Assembly (NCBI GenBank): GCA_014773175.1
Contig: VXCM01000807.1
Location: 62,001 to 126,000, forward strand
Length of the DNA: 64,000 nucleotides
Direction: 5' to 3'
From: Lucifuga dentata
Taxonomy: Eukaryota; Chordata; Actinopteri; Ophidiiformes; Bythitidae
Of this stretch, positions 38,234-48,698 are shown one piece after another (position 1 is the first letter of the stretch; the number at the start of each line of letters is the position of its first letter). The notes under the pieces were generated by a model. That model searched no databases. It worked only from the letters and a program-made list of their open reading frames with translations, and was not told the DNA's origin. A program made the position numbers and the translations under genes.

Positions 38234-38970
38234 CCTGTAACGATTGTGAACAAACCCAATTACGTAAAATACAAATTTTTCTAATTAAAGACTGAGTTCA
38301 GATTCAGATGTTACATGTGAAAAACCAATAAAGTAACAAAAAATTCAATTTGAAAAAGCAGAGGAATATTTTTTCCTTTAAAGCAAACCAGTAAAGTGAG
38401 ACAGAAAGGACAAAAAGGATTTTTGTGTTGCTCCACTAGTAAAGCACTTTTACATTTTCAATAAAAGGTGCAAATAGCAGAAAGATGAAGTGAGCCAATT
38501 GGACTGTAGCATATCTCACAAATACACCTGAAGTAAAGGCTTTACATAACATCTGGAAATGCTACAGTGATGGCAGAGAGGAGGGATAGATGTCACCCCT
38601 GGCAGATGGGCAAGATAGAGCCAGTGGAATAGAACTACAGCTTTTTTTGAGGCTGCAACCATCCACTTTATATTAGATCAGGTTGTAGCTGAAAGACAGA
38701 GATGCTGCTCCGTGCTGCTTTACACTCCTCATAGACCTGTTTAGACAAACCCACTGCGTATGGCTTTGATGGCTCACAAACACACAGTTTTTTGTTTGAT
38801 TTACCTCTTCTTCCAGTTCACAAACTGATATCCACATCAGTTCACGTCTGTATTCAACCACAAATGAGGCCAGGCTATGTTCCTGCTTCTGTGATTCTTT
38901 TTTGTGGGTATTTTAATGGAAAATTAAAGTTTCGTAGAAAGTGTGCATAGGTGCTCGTTTGTGTGTCTGT

Positions 38971-38975
<5 letters not shown>

Positions 38976-39016
<41 letters not shown>
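38976..39016. repeat. (GT)n microsatellite
   Basis: About twenty GT units. The Cys-Val-rich frame it opens is an artefact. Confidence 0.95.
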
Positions 39017-39018
<2 letters not shown>

Positions 39019-39106
39019 TTGTGTACGTGTGCAGGCGCTTCTGTGAAACATCTGCTCAACCAGCCCAAGGCTCCTCGCCTCTTGAGAAGTGGGTCACGTT
39101 TCCAGA

Positions 39107-39114
39107 TGACGTCA
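39107..39114. promoter_or_regulatory. Perfect CRE palindrome TGACGTCA
   Basis: In intron 1, 90 bp right of a GT microsatellite, in a locally less AT-rich stretch (39030-39170). Sequence match only. Confidence 0.35.
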
Positions 39115-39550
39115 AAAGTCCTGCTGCCTCTCCTGTTTGTGGAGCTTTGCCAAAACCACCACATGCCATTCCTCATTGTTACAGTGGAAAAGCCTTATCC
39201 AAAACTTGATGAATCACCTGCCAAACTCTCGCAATATTTAAATCTTAACACTATAGTGTCTGAGCATGACAATGAGATGGAAAAATCCCCCCACATCATC
39301 TCAAAAGGAGTACCAGTAAGAAGAAGGTAAAGGATGAGAGAAAGAACACTGAGACACAGAAACAAATGGAAGAATCCTAGAGGTGTAAGGACATCTATCT
39401 GAAGTGATGCTCTACAAAAGAGAGAGAATCTGCTGTGTAGTCTGAGAGCCATTGATGTGATCCAGGATCTGAGGCTGTTAAACTACCTAAAGCCTGAAGA
39501 CCTAAAAACTTTCTGCTCTCAAAAGAGAAGAAAAGATCAGATAAAAGAGA

Positions 39551-39619
39551 GAGAAGAGAAGAGAAGAGAAGAGAAGAGAAGAGAAGAGAAGAGAAGAGAA
39601 GAGAAGAGAAGAGAAGAGA
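39551..39619. repeat. (GAGAA)n purine pentanucleotide repeat
   Basis: About fourteen GAGAA units inside a longer all-purine strand. It is a homopurine tract with mirror symmetry. Confidence 0.95.
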
Positions 39620-40061
39620 GTCTGTAAGGTATGGAGATCTCATTTTAGCTGTCGAAGCTCAGAGGAGACGATACAGAGATCACCAGAGTTTGAATGAAAC
39701 AGCAGCTAAAGGAAAACATTATGTTGAGAGAAAAGGAAGAGCAGCCTCAGGCACAGAACCATTGAAATAAAGGCCCACCGTGACTAATCTAACCCCCATC
39801 ACATTGTTGTGGATCCCATTTTCAATTTCACCCTCTTTTTAACAAAGAAGCACTTTTCACAGTTACAGACTGTGTTGCTGTGGTGTTATCTTGGTGAATG
39901 AAGGACTTTGAGGATGCATTTGAAGTTTTTTGAAACAATGCTATGTGTCTTATCAACAACGCTCACATGTTATCATGGCAGGCTTTGACCTGAACCAGGA
40001 TCTACACTGTAAAAAGTCCTTCAGTGTGTTAGTCCATACTACATAAATTTAAAATGTATAA

Positions 40062-40194
40062 TTCATTCAAAAAAATAATTTTCCTTTTCAACTGGATTTA
40101 TTTATATCACATCTAAGTAAAAACTGTNTTCATTCAAAAAAATAATTTTCCTTTTCAACTGGATTTATTTATATCACATCTAAGTAAAAACTGT
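40062..40194. repeat. Exact 66-bp duplication around a single N (assembly artefact)
   Basis: Bases 40062-40127 and 40129-40194 are identical, with N at 40128 between them. Confidence 0.85.
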
Positions 40195-40278
40195 CAATAT
40201 TCTTAAAATGTAATAATAATTGTTAATAATATTATTATTATAATTGTTTTTTGTATTGAAAACATTTTTAAAAATCTT

Positions 40279-40407
40279 TTCACAACAATGTGAAAAATTG
40301 AGTTAATGGAACTCAATTAAAGTTCTTAAATCTAAGTTTTTGNTTCACAACAATGTGAAAAATTGAGTTAATGGAACTCAATTAAAGTTCTTAAATCTAA
40401 GTTTTTG
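40279..40407. repeat. Exact 64-bp duplication around a single N (assembly artefact)
   Basis: Bases 40279-40342 and 40344-40407 are identical, with N at 40343 between them. This is the second such join within 220 bp. Confidence 0.85.
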
Positions 40408-40500
40408 TCGTGACTCCACCCACTTGCACCTGTGCATCTTGGAGCAGCACATATCTCAGAATCTCTTCTTAAGACAAGTACTGTAAGAACTCATTTTCAG

Positions 40501-40530
40501 TTTTGTTTTGTTTTGTTTTGTTTTGTTTTT
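40501..40530. repeat. (TTTTG)n pentanucleotide repeat
   Basis: Five TTTTG units and a T-run, inside the element at 40003-41124. Confidence 0.9.
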
Positions 40531-40643
40531 GTTGTTTTTTTGTTTGATAGCATGTTTATATTTGTGGAGTAATACCAGAATACAGATAAAGATTTATAAA
40601 ACTGGCAAAACTGCTAATGTAGCATGTCTGTATTTCCTGTAAT

Positions 40644-40720
40644 GGGGCAGCAGTGGCCTAAAGGTTAGAGAAGCGAGCTCATCAAAGGGTTGCCAGTTCA
40701 ATCCTTGGACTGCAAGAGAA
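40644..40720 (+). repeat. tRNA-derived SINE head
   Basis: GGGGCAGCAGTGGCCTAAAG, then GTTAGAGAAGCGAGCTC..., carries an A-box-like TGGCCTAAAGG (40654-40664). It also has a B-box-like AGTTCAATCC (40695-40704) at normal tRNA spacing. The order is typical of tRNA-derived fish SINEs. It does not fold into a full cloverleaf with matched acceptor ends and lacks a 3' CCA-adjacent stem, so it is not a functional tRNA gene. Confidence 0.55.
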
Positions 40721-41356
40721 ATCAGGGTTGGGGAAGTGAATGAGTTTGATTCAAACACACAAAACAAGAGTTTGTCAAAAATAAAAAAAAAATAAAAAAT
40801 AATAAAATAAATAAAATAAAAAATTGTATGAGTTCATGGAACTCAGTTTCGTAGTGTTTTTTTTTTTCTTAAATTTTAATAAAGTTTAATGTAGGTCATG
40901 TGTTGACAACTATCAGGTTGGCTCAACTCAATGTCTTGGCTGTTTCCGCATAGGCTGCACTTAATTTTATGTCTTAAAGTCAAATATATATTATTGAGTT
41001 TGTACTACTCAGAAATACCAGTAGTTTACCCAACTTATAAAAAATGACTGGAAAATGTTGCCTCTTTTTTTTTTTAAAAGTTAAATCAAAGAAAGGTTTT
41101 TTGTTTTTGTTTTTTTACAGTGTATGGATCATGGCTGGCTTGTACTTTATAGAGTAAATGCGTTAGCTTGCTTGAGCATGAGGTACTTGGAATAGCCCAC
41201 TATCTGCACTGTACAGGACTTACATAGCTACACACACACATACACATACACACACAAACACACAGCCATTGACTGTGGCCAAGTATAAATGGAAGTCACT
41301 GTCACAAGAACACGTCAGCCCAGACATTGTTGAGTGTCTCCAGGTAATGCAGACCG

Positions 41357-41446
41357 CAGGCCCTGTTCTGAAGTGATGCAAAGTGATGTGAAGTGTTGCT
41401 GCAGCTTGCTGCAGCTTGCTGCAGCATCACTTCAGAACAGGGCCTG
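41357..41446. repeat. Perfect 23-bp inverted repeat (hairpin) with GCAGCTTGCT tandem loop
   Basis: Left arm 41357-41379 (CAGGCCCTG...GTGATGC) is exactly inverted at 41424-41446 (GCATCAC...CAGGGCCTG). The 44-nt loop holds tandem GCAGCTTGCT units. There is no mismatch in the stem. No coding frame is associated. Confidence 0.8.
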
Positions 41447-42999
41447 AGCAGGGATTTGTGAGAGCAGACTAGGGACAGGCCATCGCTGCATACACCTCAC
41501 TCCAAGAACTCCACATTTTCAGCCTGAATAATACAGTGTGTGATGATCCCTTGAGTAGGAATAGGAATATCTTTTCTGGATGTCTTGTCCTCACCATGTA
41601 TCTAAAAACTGAATGTCAACTTAAAAAGACATTTACTAAAAAAAAAAATAAATAAAAAAAAATCTATAATTTATCCTAATTAGCACATTTAAAGGGAAAA
41701 AAATTCAACAGTCTCTTTCAACTTTTTCAAGTGTCCCACATTAAAAAATAACAATGCACACACTTGCACATGCATCATTTTCAATTTCATCTACTAGGAA
41801 TGATGCTAAAAAATAGTCACACAGGAAAGGCTGAACTAGAATCACAGATAATTAAAGGTTTGTGATGATTAATTTCTTTTCTGTATTTATTTCCTTGAGC
41901 TTTGTACTTGTGATTTGCATTAGCAATTAAGCATCATAACCAGCATTTTTACATTTGTCTCTGACAGTAAATATACAAAAATCTAAAACTTACAAACACC
42001 GTATAACATTATGCAACAGCAGCACAGAACTACAGCTATACATTGAGCTTTTAATATCTCACTAATTGAATGTGACGGTGAGAAAACACCCCCTAACCCA
42101 AACCCTAAGACGTTCAAAGCCCTGCAAAGAGTGAACTAACATGACTGACAGACAGATGTACAGACAGATTTTTTTGCGCTAACATATTTAGAGAGCAAAA
42201 CATAGCACTGAGCTTGGAACAGCAGAGGCCTTGTTGGCTGCAGGGACAGACAGGCTCATGGAGAGCCAATGAGGCAGCAGGCTGGACGGTTGGGGAGGGC
42301 TCACCAGGCAGAGGTTACAATAACACTTTTCCTCGCACCACACCATTGAGCTAGACAGACATCCAGCCTGCTGACTGAACTTCATAACATTTAGGTCCAA
42401 AGGAATTCATTCTGGTGTTAGATCTCTACCATGCTCAATTTCTGCATAAGATGTGTAATTTTATCCAACCATTAAAGTTAAGCTGAGGATGAGTAATGTT
42501 AAAGTATTGGGTAACTGAAATCTAACTAGGAGCTTCAAAAGAGTGTAAGTTGCTGCAGTAAAGAGATTGTAATCAGAGATTGAAAATTAATACTCAATGC
42601 ACAATTTGAATGAAACTAAATGTATGCAACGTGTGATCCAACTATAGCCACAAAGAAGCAACCCGGCACAAGATTATTAAATCCAGCCTTCCTTGACACT
42701 CTCCTGGAATCAAGATCAGAAAATGAATTGATGGTTGGCCATGTTTAGATTTGTTGGACACAGGCATCAGTCAGGTTCAAAATCTTCCTGCTTGTTAAAT
42801 TAATCATTGTAGCAGAAACAGAACGATGGTCTGCACTATTTCTGGCTGAGACAGACTGGACACAATGGATTTAAGGGATTAACTGAACTTCCTCTCCAAA
42901 CCCCAAACACTCATAAGATCGATCTTTGCATCTTCATGATCAAAAGTTCACACATGTATTCTGAGAGGGAAACAAACCATTTATTACTAACTGCAGCTG

Positions 43000-43001
<2 letters not shown>

Positions 43002-43052
<51 letters not shown>

Positions 43053-43057
43053 NCTCC

Positions 43058-43089
<32 letters not shown>
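43002..43089. repeat. Compound (CT)n-(CA)n microsatellite with N at 43053
   Basis: CT run of about 51 nt, an assembly N, a short CT stretch, then CA to 43089. Serine-leucine frames here are artefacts. Confidence 0.95.
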
Positions 43090-43543
43090 TGCACATGTAC
43101 ACACACATTTCCCAGGGAGATGTGAGAGTGTCTATTCATTCAGCAGAGGCCAGCTGCACACCTGGTGACAGCCCAGGATGGTGGTGTTGGCTCAGGTTAG
43201 GGTGTGCGGGGAGAGGAGAGCTGGGGAGGGGGCGGCTGGGGGTTCTGAGCATAGCGCCAGATGAATGGGCCCACAGGCCTGTCCTTCACAGCCTGCTCAA
43301 CCTGCACATTCCAATTCATTTAGTAGCAGGGCAAGCACAGGAATGTCCCCTCGTGTAAAGGATCACTGTCCTAAAGGTGGGCTACTCATATGATTGAAAA
43401 GGCCCTTGAGGAAGATAAATAGAGATGAAAACCAAACACACTGCATTCAGTAATGTGCTGTCGTCCTGGATATGTACTGACACCTATTAAAATGCTCGTC
43501 CTTTAATGAGTGAAAACATTTGTGTTGCACACACACAAATACC

Positions 43544-43548
<5 letters not shown>

Positions 43549-43614
<66 letters not shown>
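43549..43614. repeat. Compound (CT)n-(CA)n microsatellite
   Basis: CT to 43594, then CA to 43614; same architecture as 43002-43089. Confidence 0.95.
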
Positions 43615-43742
43615 TACCATATGCACAAATTTACATGTATTCATTTGGCAGATGCTTTTATTCACAGAAACTTACAAATTAGATATATGACACTGCAACA
43701 AGCTGAATATGCAAGTGTATCCACTCCCTCACACACACATAC

Positions 43743-43746
<4 letters not shown>

Positions 43747-43779
<33 letters not shown>
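43747..43779. repeat. (CT)n microsatellite
   Basis: Third CT tract within 0.8 kb, preceded and followed by CA-rich sequence. Confidence 0.95.
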
Positions 43780-43782
<3 letters not shown>

Positions 43783-43958
43783 CACATGCACACACATCTA
43801 CATACGCATACATACATTTGTGCCAGGAACATTCTGTTCACCTCCATCACTGAAATCATTGGTCTCTTATGGTAACACAGAAAACCTGACTGACATAATT
43901 GCTTTAGTTTAGAAAACAGAAAGTAGAAGAAACTACAGTATGTAATCTATCCCCAACA

Positions 43959-43995
43959 AAAAAAAAAAAAAAAAATNAAAAAAAAAAAAAAAAAA
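43959..43995. repeat. Poly-A with single N at 43977
   Basis: A-run, AT, N, A-run; homopolymer gap. Confidence 0.9.
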
Positions 43996-44724
43996 TTCAT
44001 AATTTTATTCAAAAAATACCACAATATTCAAATCTGAGGCTCTTATTAGGACTCTGAGGTGTTAATATGTGAGCTGTGTGTCAGGACCAGAGTCCTGCCT
44101 GTCTAGCAGTTCCAGCTGTCTTTGGTTGTGTCTGTGGTTTGAGGCCCTCAGAGTTTCTCTGAGCGGATTCAACCTCTCAGCCTCCAGCAGCTGGCAGCCA
44201 TCAAGCTGCTGGCTACACACACATACACACTCACTTACACGCACAGACATACACACACATCCTTCCATAATTTCCATGGTAATCAGTGGGCAGCCAGATC
44301 GGTACTGCCAGGGGTATGGAAGAGACATACCACTGCTGTGGACATTTTCAGTTTAGTATTAGACCTCTGGCCTTATGGGCTTAGATGAAAGGAGATAAAG
44401 CAAGAATCTTGTACTCTCGTTCCTGTGAATGAAGGCCATGGAAGAAGTAGACACAGAAAGGTGAGATGTATAACGTAGAGCTGGGAGCTCATCCTGAGTC
44501 TAGAAGAAGGCACCACAGAGCTCTGATCAGGAGCTGTCTGTTTGGTGTGACAAAGCGATGTGGGCATAGGATCCCTTATTGACACTGCTGGAGAACCAAA
44601 GCCAGTGTAACGTGGCTGCACAACATATAGCCAGCAGGGCAAAGGTAAAGCATACAAATCTAAACAAACGCACACTGACAGTTTGACAAACGCATCACTC
44701 AAATGCAAGAATCTTCAACTGTTC

Positions 44725-44742
44725 GGGGGGGGGGGGNGGGGG
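44725..44742. repeat. Poly-G with single N at 44737
   Basis: G-run of at least 17 broken by an assembly N. Length is unreliable. Confidence 0.9.
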
Positions 44743-46478
44743 TAGAGTAAGCCTGTTGTTTTGCCTGGCTACTAAACAAAACCTCAGATGACCTACTTTC
44801 ATTCCTAACCCAATTCCTCCACCCTTTGCCTCCTTATACACACCAAATGCAGTCAATATACTCGGACTGAATGGGAATTGAAAGTGTGAAGTGGATTGAC
44901 TAATCACAGGACACGCAGCCCCATGCTGACAGGCTTCCTTTCCAAATGTAGAGGGAGCTTTTCAAGGAGACCATTTCTAACCCAGAGGCCAGTCTGGGCA
45001 GGAAAAAAAAAAAAGTGAGAGAGAAAAAACATCATATCCCATGAGGCTATGTGTTTACAATACAAACAAGCTGTTTGGGATGAGAGTGTGCAGCGGCCCA
45101 GTGGTAAATCACTGCCCTAGAGGCTATCAACAACCTCTCCCCTTCCAAAACACAATTCAATTATGAACGGTGCAGCAAAAATAGAGTAAATGGAAACATT
45201 TACAGCAGCAACAATTAATTGTGTTTGGATCCCATTCCAGAGGAAGTCATTAGCATAGCTTTGAAGAATATCTTTATCATCCAATTTAAGAAAGAATTTC
45301 CTCCACTGGTAGGGATAATATTTGTGTTGGTGTCACTGAGAGGACAGACAGCAGAGCACAGTGGGGAGGGGCGGAGTCACTGACAGCAGAGGGAGTGGCT
45401 TCCAACACATCACATCATAAAAGAATCACCGAAAAAGCAGATGAACCCTATTGATGTTCAGTCCATCCACAAATGTCTCCCTGTCCAATTTCCTTATGCT
45501 CCAGCACCGAGGCTTCAACAATCCTGGCCCCTGCTGGGTTTGGTTTAAACTATCCACCTATCTAACTATCTAACTAAACTGCTATGTGGACTGGGACTAT
45601 CTAGAGAGTTTCAGGCTGGGAAACAATGTGGATTGCTTTCCTCTGTGGATGTCCTTGATCGCAAGGAGGGAAGTTCTATGACAGCACTGGTGTCTGGAGC
45701 AGAAAAGCCTTGGACTCAAATTTCCTTACACACTGTGAAAAGAGATCCACACCACAGGCCCGCACCTCTTCCTGCAGTTCAGTATCCCCAGCTGAAATAC
45801 AGAAGACTGGCCTGTCATTTTGCATTACCCCAAGAACAAAAACTATCCCGCTGAGGCCCCACTAACCACTATCAGATCAGCTGATAATGACCTTCTTTTA
45901 TTACAGCAATGATGGGGAGGACGACCCCAGCATTGTGAAATACACCTACTTAGTGAGTTAATAGACGCAGGCAGCCAATTTGTAATCAAAAAAAGAGAAA
46001 TGCCTATTTATTAAACGTGAAATTGTGGAGAGTAAAGCCGAGCCTCAGTGCACCGCTTTTCATAGAGCTCCTGGCTGCAATGGTGGATAATATGGCAGTT
46101 TGAAGTCCTGAGACAGAAAGAGAAAGAGGGACTGCTCTTAACTCTATTTATTTTCTGAATAAAGTGTTTTTACGCAGTGACTATCAACCTGAAGGGCCTT
46201 TATATAAGACACTTAGGACTGTGAGAGATGCTTCCTGAGAAAAACAGAGCTAAGTGTCAACTGTTATCCTCACCATCTAACCACATGCTATCCTTCACAG
46301 ACACACACGGCACGAATGCAAACATTCCTCAGGTCAACAAAGTGCAGGTACGCTCCACATCACATTTCTCTCAGAGGTTGTTTAAAACATCATAGCTCTA
46401 CTAAACACAGTAAAAGGACAAAATTGTTAAAATATCATTCATCTTCTTAAGGTCATACACTGAGATCATCCAGCTGGA

Positions 46479-46480
<2 letters not shown>

Positions 46481-46511
<31 letters not shown>
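46481..46511. repeat. (TTA)n trinucleotide repeat
   Basis: Ten TTA units. Confidence 0.95.
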
Positions 46512-46954
46512 GTGTATTTTGTATGGCTGCAATAGTTAGCCTGTATTTTTCTGTTACACTTAGACTCCAGACAGAGTCAATAGTACTTTATGCAGTCTAC
46601 CATCTCCCCTGTTCTCTTCGCCATGTGGTCGTTGCATTGTACCACCTCTCCAACTGTGTCTGACCCCCCCTCTGGGAGGTCAGAACCCCCTGTAAGTAAG
46701 GTGATGACTGGTGTGGGTCAGCATAGGCTTGTTTACACATTATAGACCACACAGACAAGACACGGTCAGAGAGCATATGTATGCCATGTGTGACTCAATT
46801 ACAAGAGGCCATGACTGCTCAGCTGCTTTCCACTGAAGACAAAAAGGAATGGCAGATCACTCTGGATCATTACAGGAAATCCTTAAGTATCCTTAACTTC
46901 ACAATCACTCCCACAGCCTGATATTACCACAAAAGTGGGAACCCTGTTGTCCGT

Positions 46955-46984
46955 CCCNCCCACACACACACACACACACACACA
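46955..46984. repeat. (CA)n microsatellite with N at 46958
   Basis: CCC-N-CC followed by twelve CA units. Confidence 0.9.
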
Positions 46985-47579
46985 GAAAGGAATAGAGATC
47001 AGTTCTCAGCTCCTGTTTGACACCGATGATGGAGCACAAGACAATCTGAGGTGATATAATGCTTGCAGCTCTGAATTACATTACACACTTTATTTTGTTT
47101 ATTAGTCTTACCATAACCTGCCCTTCCTGGGACATTGCTGCAAGAAGCAGTTTGAAAGCAGACCAAAATTTGTTAATTGTTGCAGTTGCGTCAGCGAGTG
47201 CTGTTTACGACTAATGTCTAGATTTTAGGGCTTTTTTATTGTTGTCTAAGTATCTCCATCTTGAATCCTTTAAGAAACAGACTCTAAATGCAAATAAAAT
47301 GGCACCTACAGTATATCCCTGAAATTTTGTCACATTTTTATCTTCAAAAGAGAATAAAGTGTGAATTAAAATATTTTTTAAGTCTTTAAGTCTATGCAGT
47401 TTCTTTTCATATACAATTTTGTGTATATTCCTGTGTGTGTGCAAGTGCGTGCATGCATGTGTGTGTCTGACCACAAAGAAAAACAAACAAGTACACTACA
47501 ACGCTAACTAACCCTGAGAGCTGAGGGCATCTTTCAAGTGGCCGGGCAACACTGCAGCCTCTCATCTCCCAACCTAACT

Positions 47580-47582
<3 letters not shown>

Positions 47583-47616
<34 letters not shown>
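47583..47616. repeat. (CA)n microsatellite
   Basis: Seventeen CA units. Confidence 0.95.
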
Positions 47617-47619
<3 letters not shown>

Positions 47620-47762
47620 CACAACGAGAGCTTTGATCACTTCAAAATCTGTTTCCCATTCACATACTCGGCAAGCTCATTGATTTTCCATAAGAAGAGC
47701 TGAGGAGTTGATAGGAGCCTTGTTGAGTGAAGCCTCCATCTCATGTTAAATGTGTGTGCGTG

Positions 47763-47764
<2 letters not shown>

Positions 47765-47809
<45 letters not shown>
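47765..47809. repeat. (GT)n microsatellite
   Basis: About 22 GT units, 0.9 kb inside intron 1 from exon 1. Confidence 0.95.
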
Positions 47810-47812
<3 letters not shown>

Positions 47813-48118
47813 GTGTGTATCAGCATCAGAAGAGACTGTAAAAGCCAGAGTAGCAACATTCCTGAGGTTTAGAACAGCTTGGTCTGATAAGTGATGAGGA
47901 GCAAGTGACATCAACAAAAGTCCCAAAAAGAAAGATGATGCAGGTCTGTAGTGTCTGACAAATAATTAGGAATGAGATGAATTATTAACATCATATCCTC
48001 AACTTCCCTTTCTCATCAACACTTGATATCATTATTGCTAAAATAGGATCCCCTCTAGCAGATAAATACCAAATTTGGTGTTTTCTTTCCATATCAGAGA
48101 ACAAGACTTGGAACACCG

Positions 48119-48119
<1 letters not shown>

Positions 48120-48167
<48 letters not shown>
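48120..48167. repeat. (CA)n microsatellite
   Basis: About 24 CA units, 0.5 kb from exon 1. Confidence 0.95.
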
Positions 48168-48171
<4 letters not shown>

Positions 48172-48403
48172 AAAGCATCACTTTAGTTAAGACTATAGTG
48201 TTTTGAGATGAAAATCAAAAATACATAATGTTAAGTGTGGAAACCCCATTGTGAATTGGCTTGGCTGCCAGAGACTTTAAAAATATGACAAGATATCAGA
48301 CCAGAGATGATCTATGCTCAGCCATAACAAACCACATCAAAGGAAATTGTAATATCTAATCTGCAATGCAAAACAGAAACTATCAATAAATAATAAAAAT
48401 AAT

Positions 48404-48404
<1 letters not shown>

Positions 48405-48449
<45 letters not shown>
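48405..48449. repeat. (AAT)n trinucleotide repeat
   Basis: About thirteen AAT units, 250 bp from the exon 1 donor. Confidence 0.95.
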
Positions 48450-48698
48450 GCTGGTATTATTTTTATTATTCCAGCTACAGCATTCAGTAAAACTTAAAAA
48501 AAAAAAAAACCCTGCTCTTTAACATTACTACATTAATTTAACATCCATTATAATATAAATCATAAAGGGCCAATAGGCGTAATTTCATCGCTCCTTTCCT
48601 TCACGTTAAGCATGAAGCTCCACGGTGGAAGACCCCTGAAAGAAGTTTAAAAATGAAAGGCAGACATGGAGAAACTGAGTGGGACAGAAACTTTTTAC

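Larger units (their letters stand above)
40003..41124. mobile_element. Probable non-autonomous DNA transposon with 13-bp perfect terminal inverted repeats
   Basis: TACACTGTAAAAA at 40003-40015 is exactly inverted at 41112-41124. GGATC flanks both ends (39998-40002 and, after one base, 41126-41130), a possible imperfect target duplication. The inside is AT-rich and non-coding and contains a tRNA-like SINE fragment, (TTTTG)n and two assembly-made duplications, so the real element is about 130 bp shorter. CACTG-type ends of this kind are common in fish DNA elements; the superfamily is not settled. Confidence 0.5.
15791..48698 (-). other. pde3a intron 1 (32.9 kb)
   Basis: Bounded by GTAAAAAG after exon 1 and TTTTCCCACAG before exon 2. 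Large first introns are typical of PDE3A. I see no second gene on either strand. The open frames are short, lack family features and often lie in CA/CT repeats. The intron holds most of the repeats listed below, twelve single-N joins and the candidate regulatory cluster at 32461-32600. Stretches not named separately (for example 24060-26900, 29000-31080, 33000-34590, 44745-46480) look like unique AT-rich non-coding DNA. Confidence 0.9.

Noticed and set aside
40644..40720. tRNA gene
   Set aside because: A- and B-box-like motifs are present, but no paired acceptor stem or complete cloverleaf is seen; better explained as a tRNA-derived SINE.
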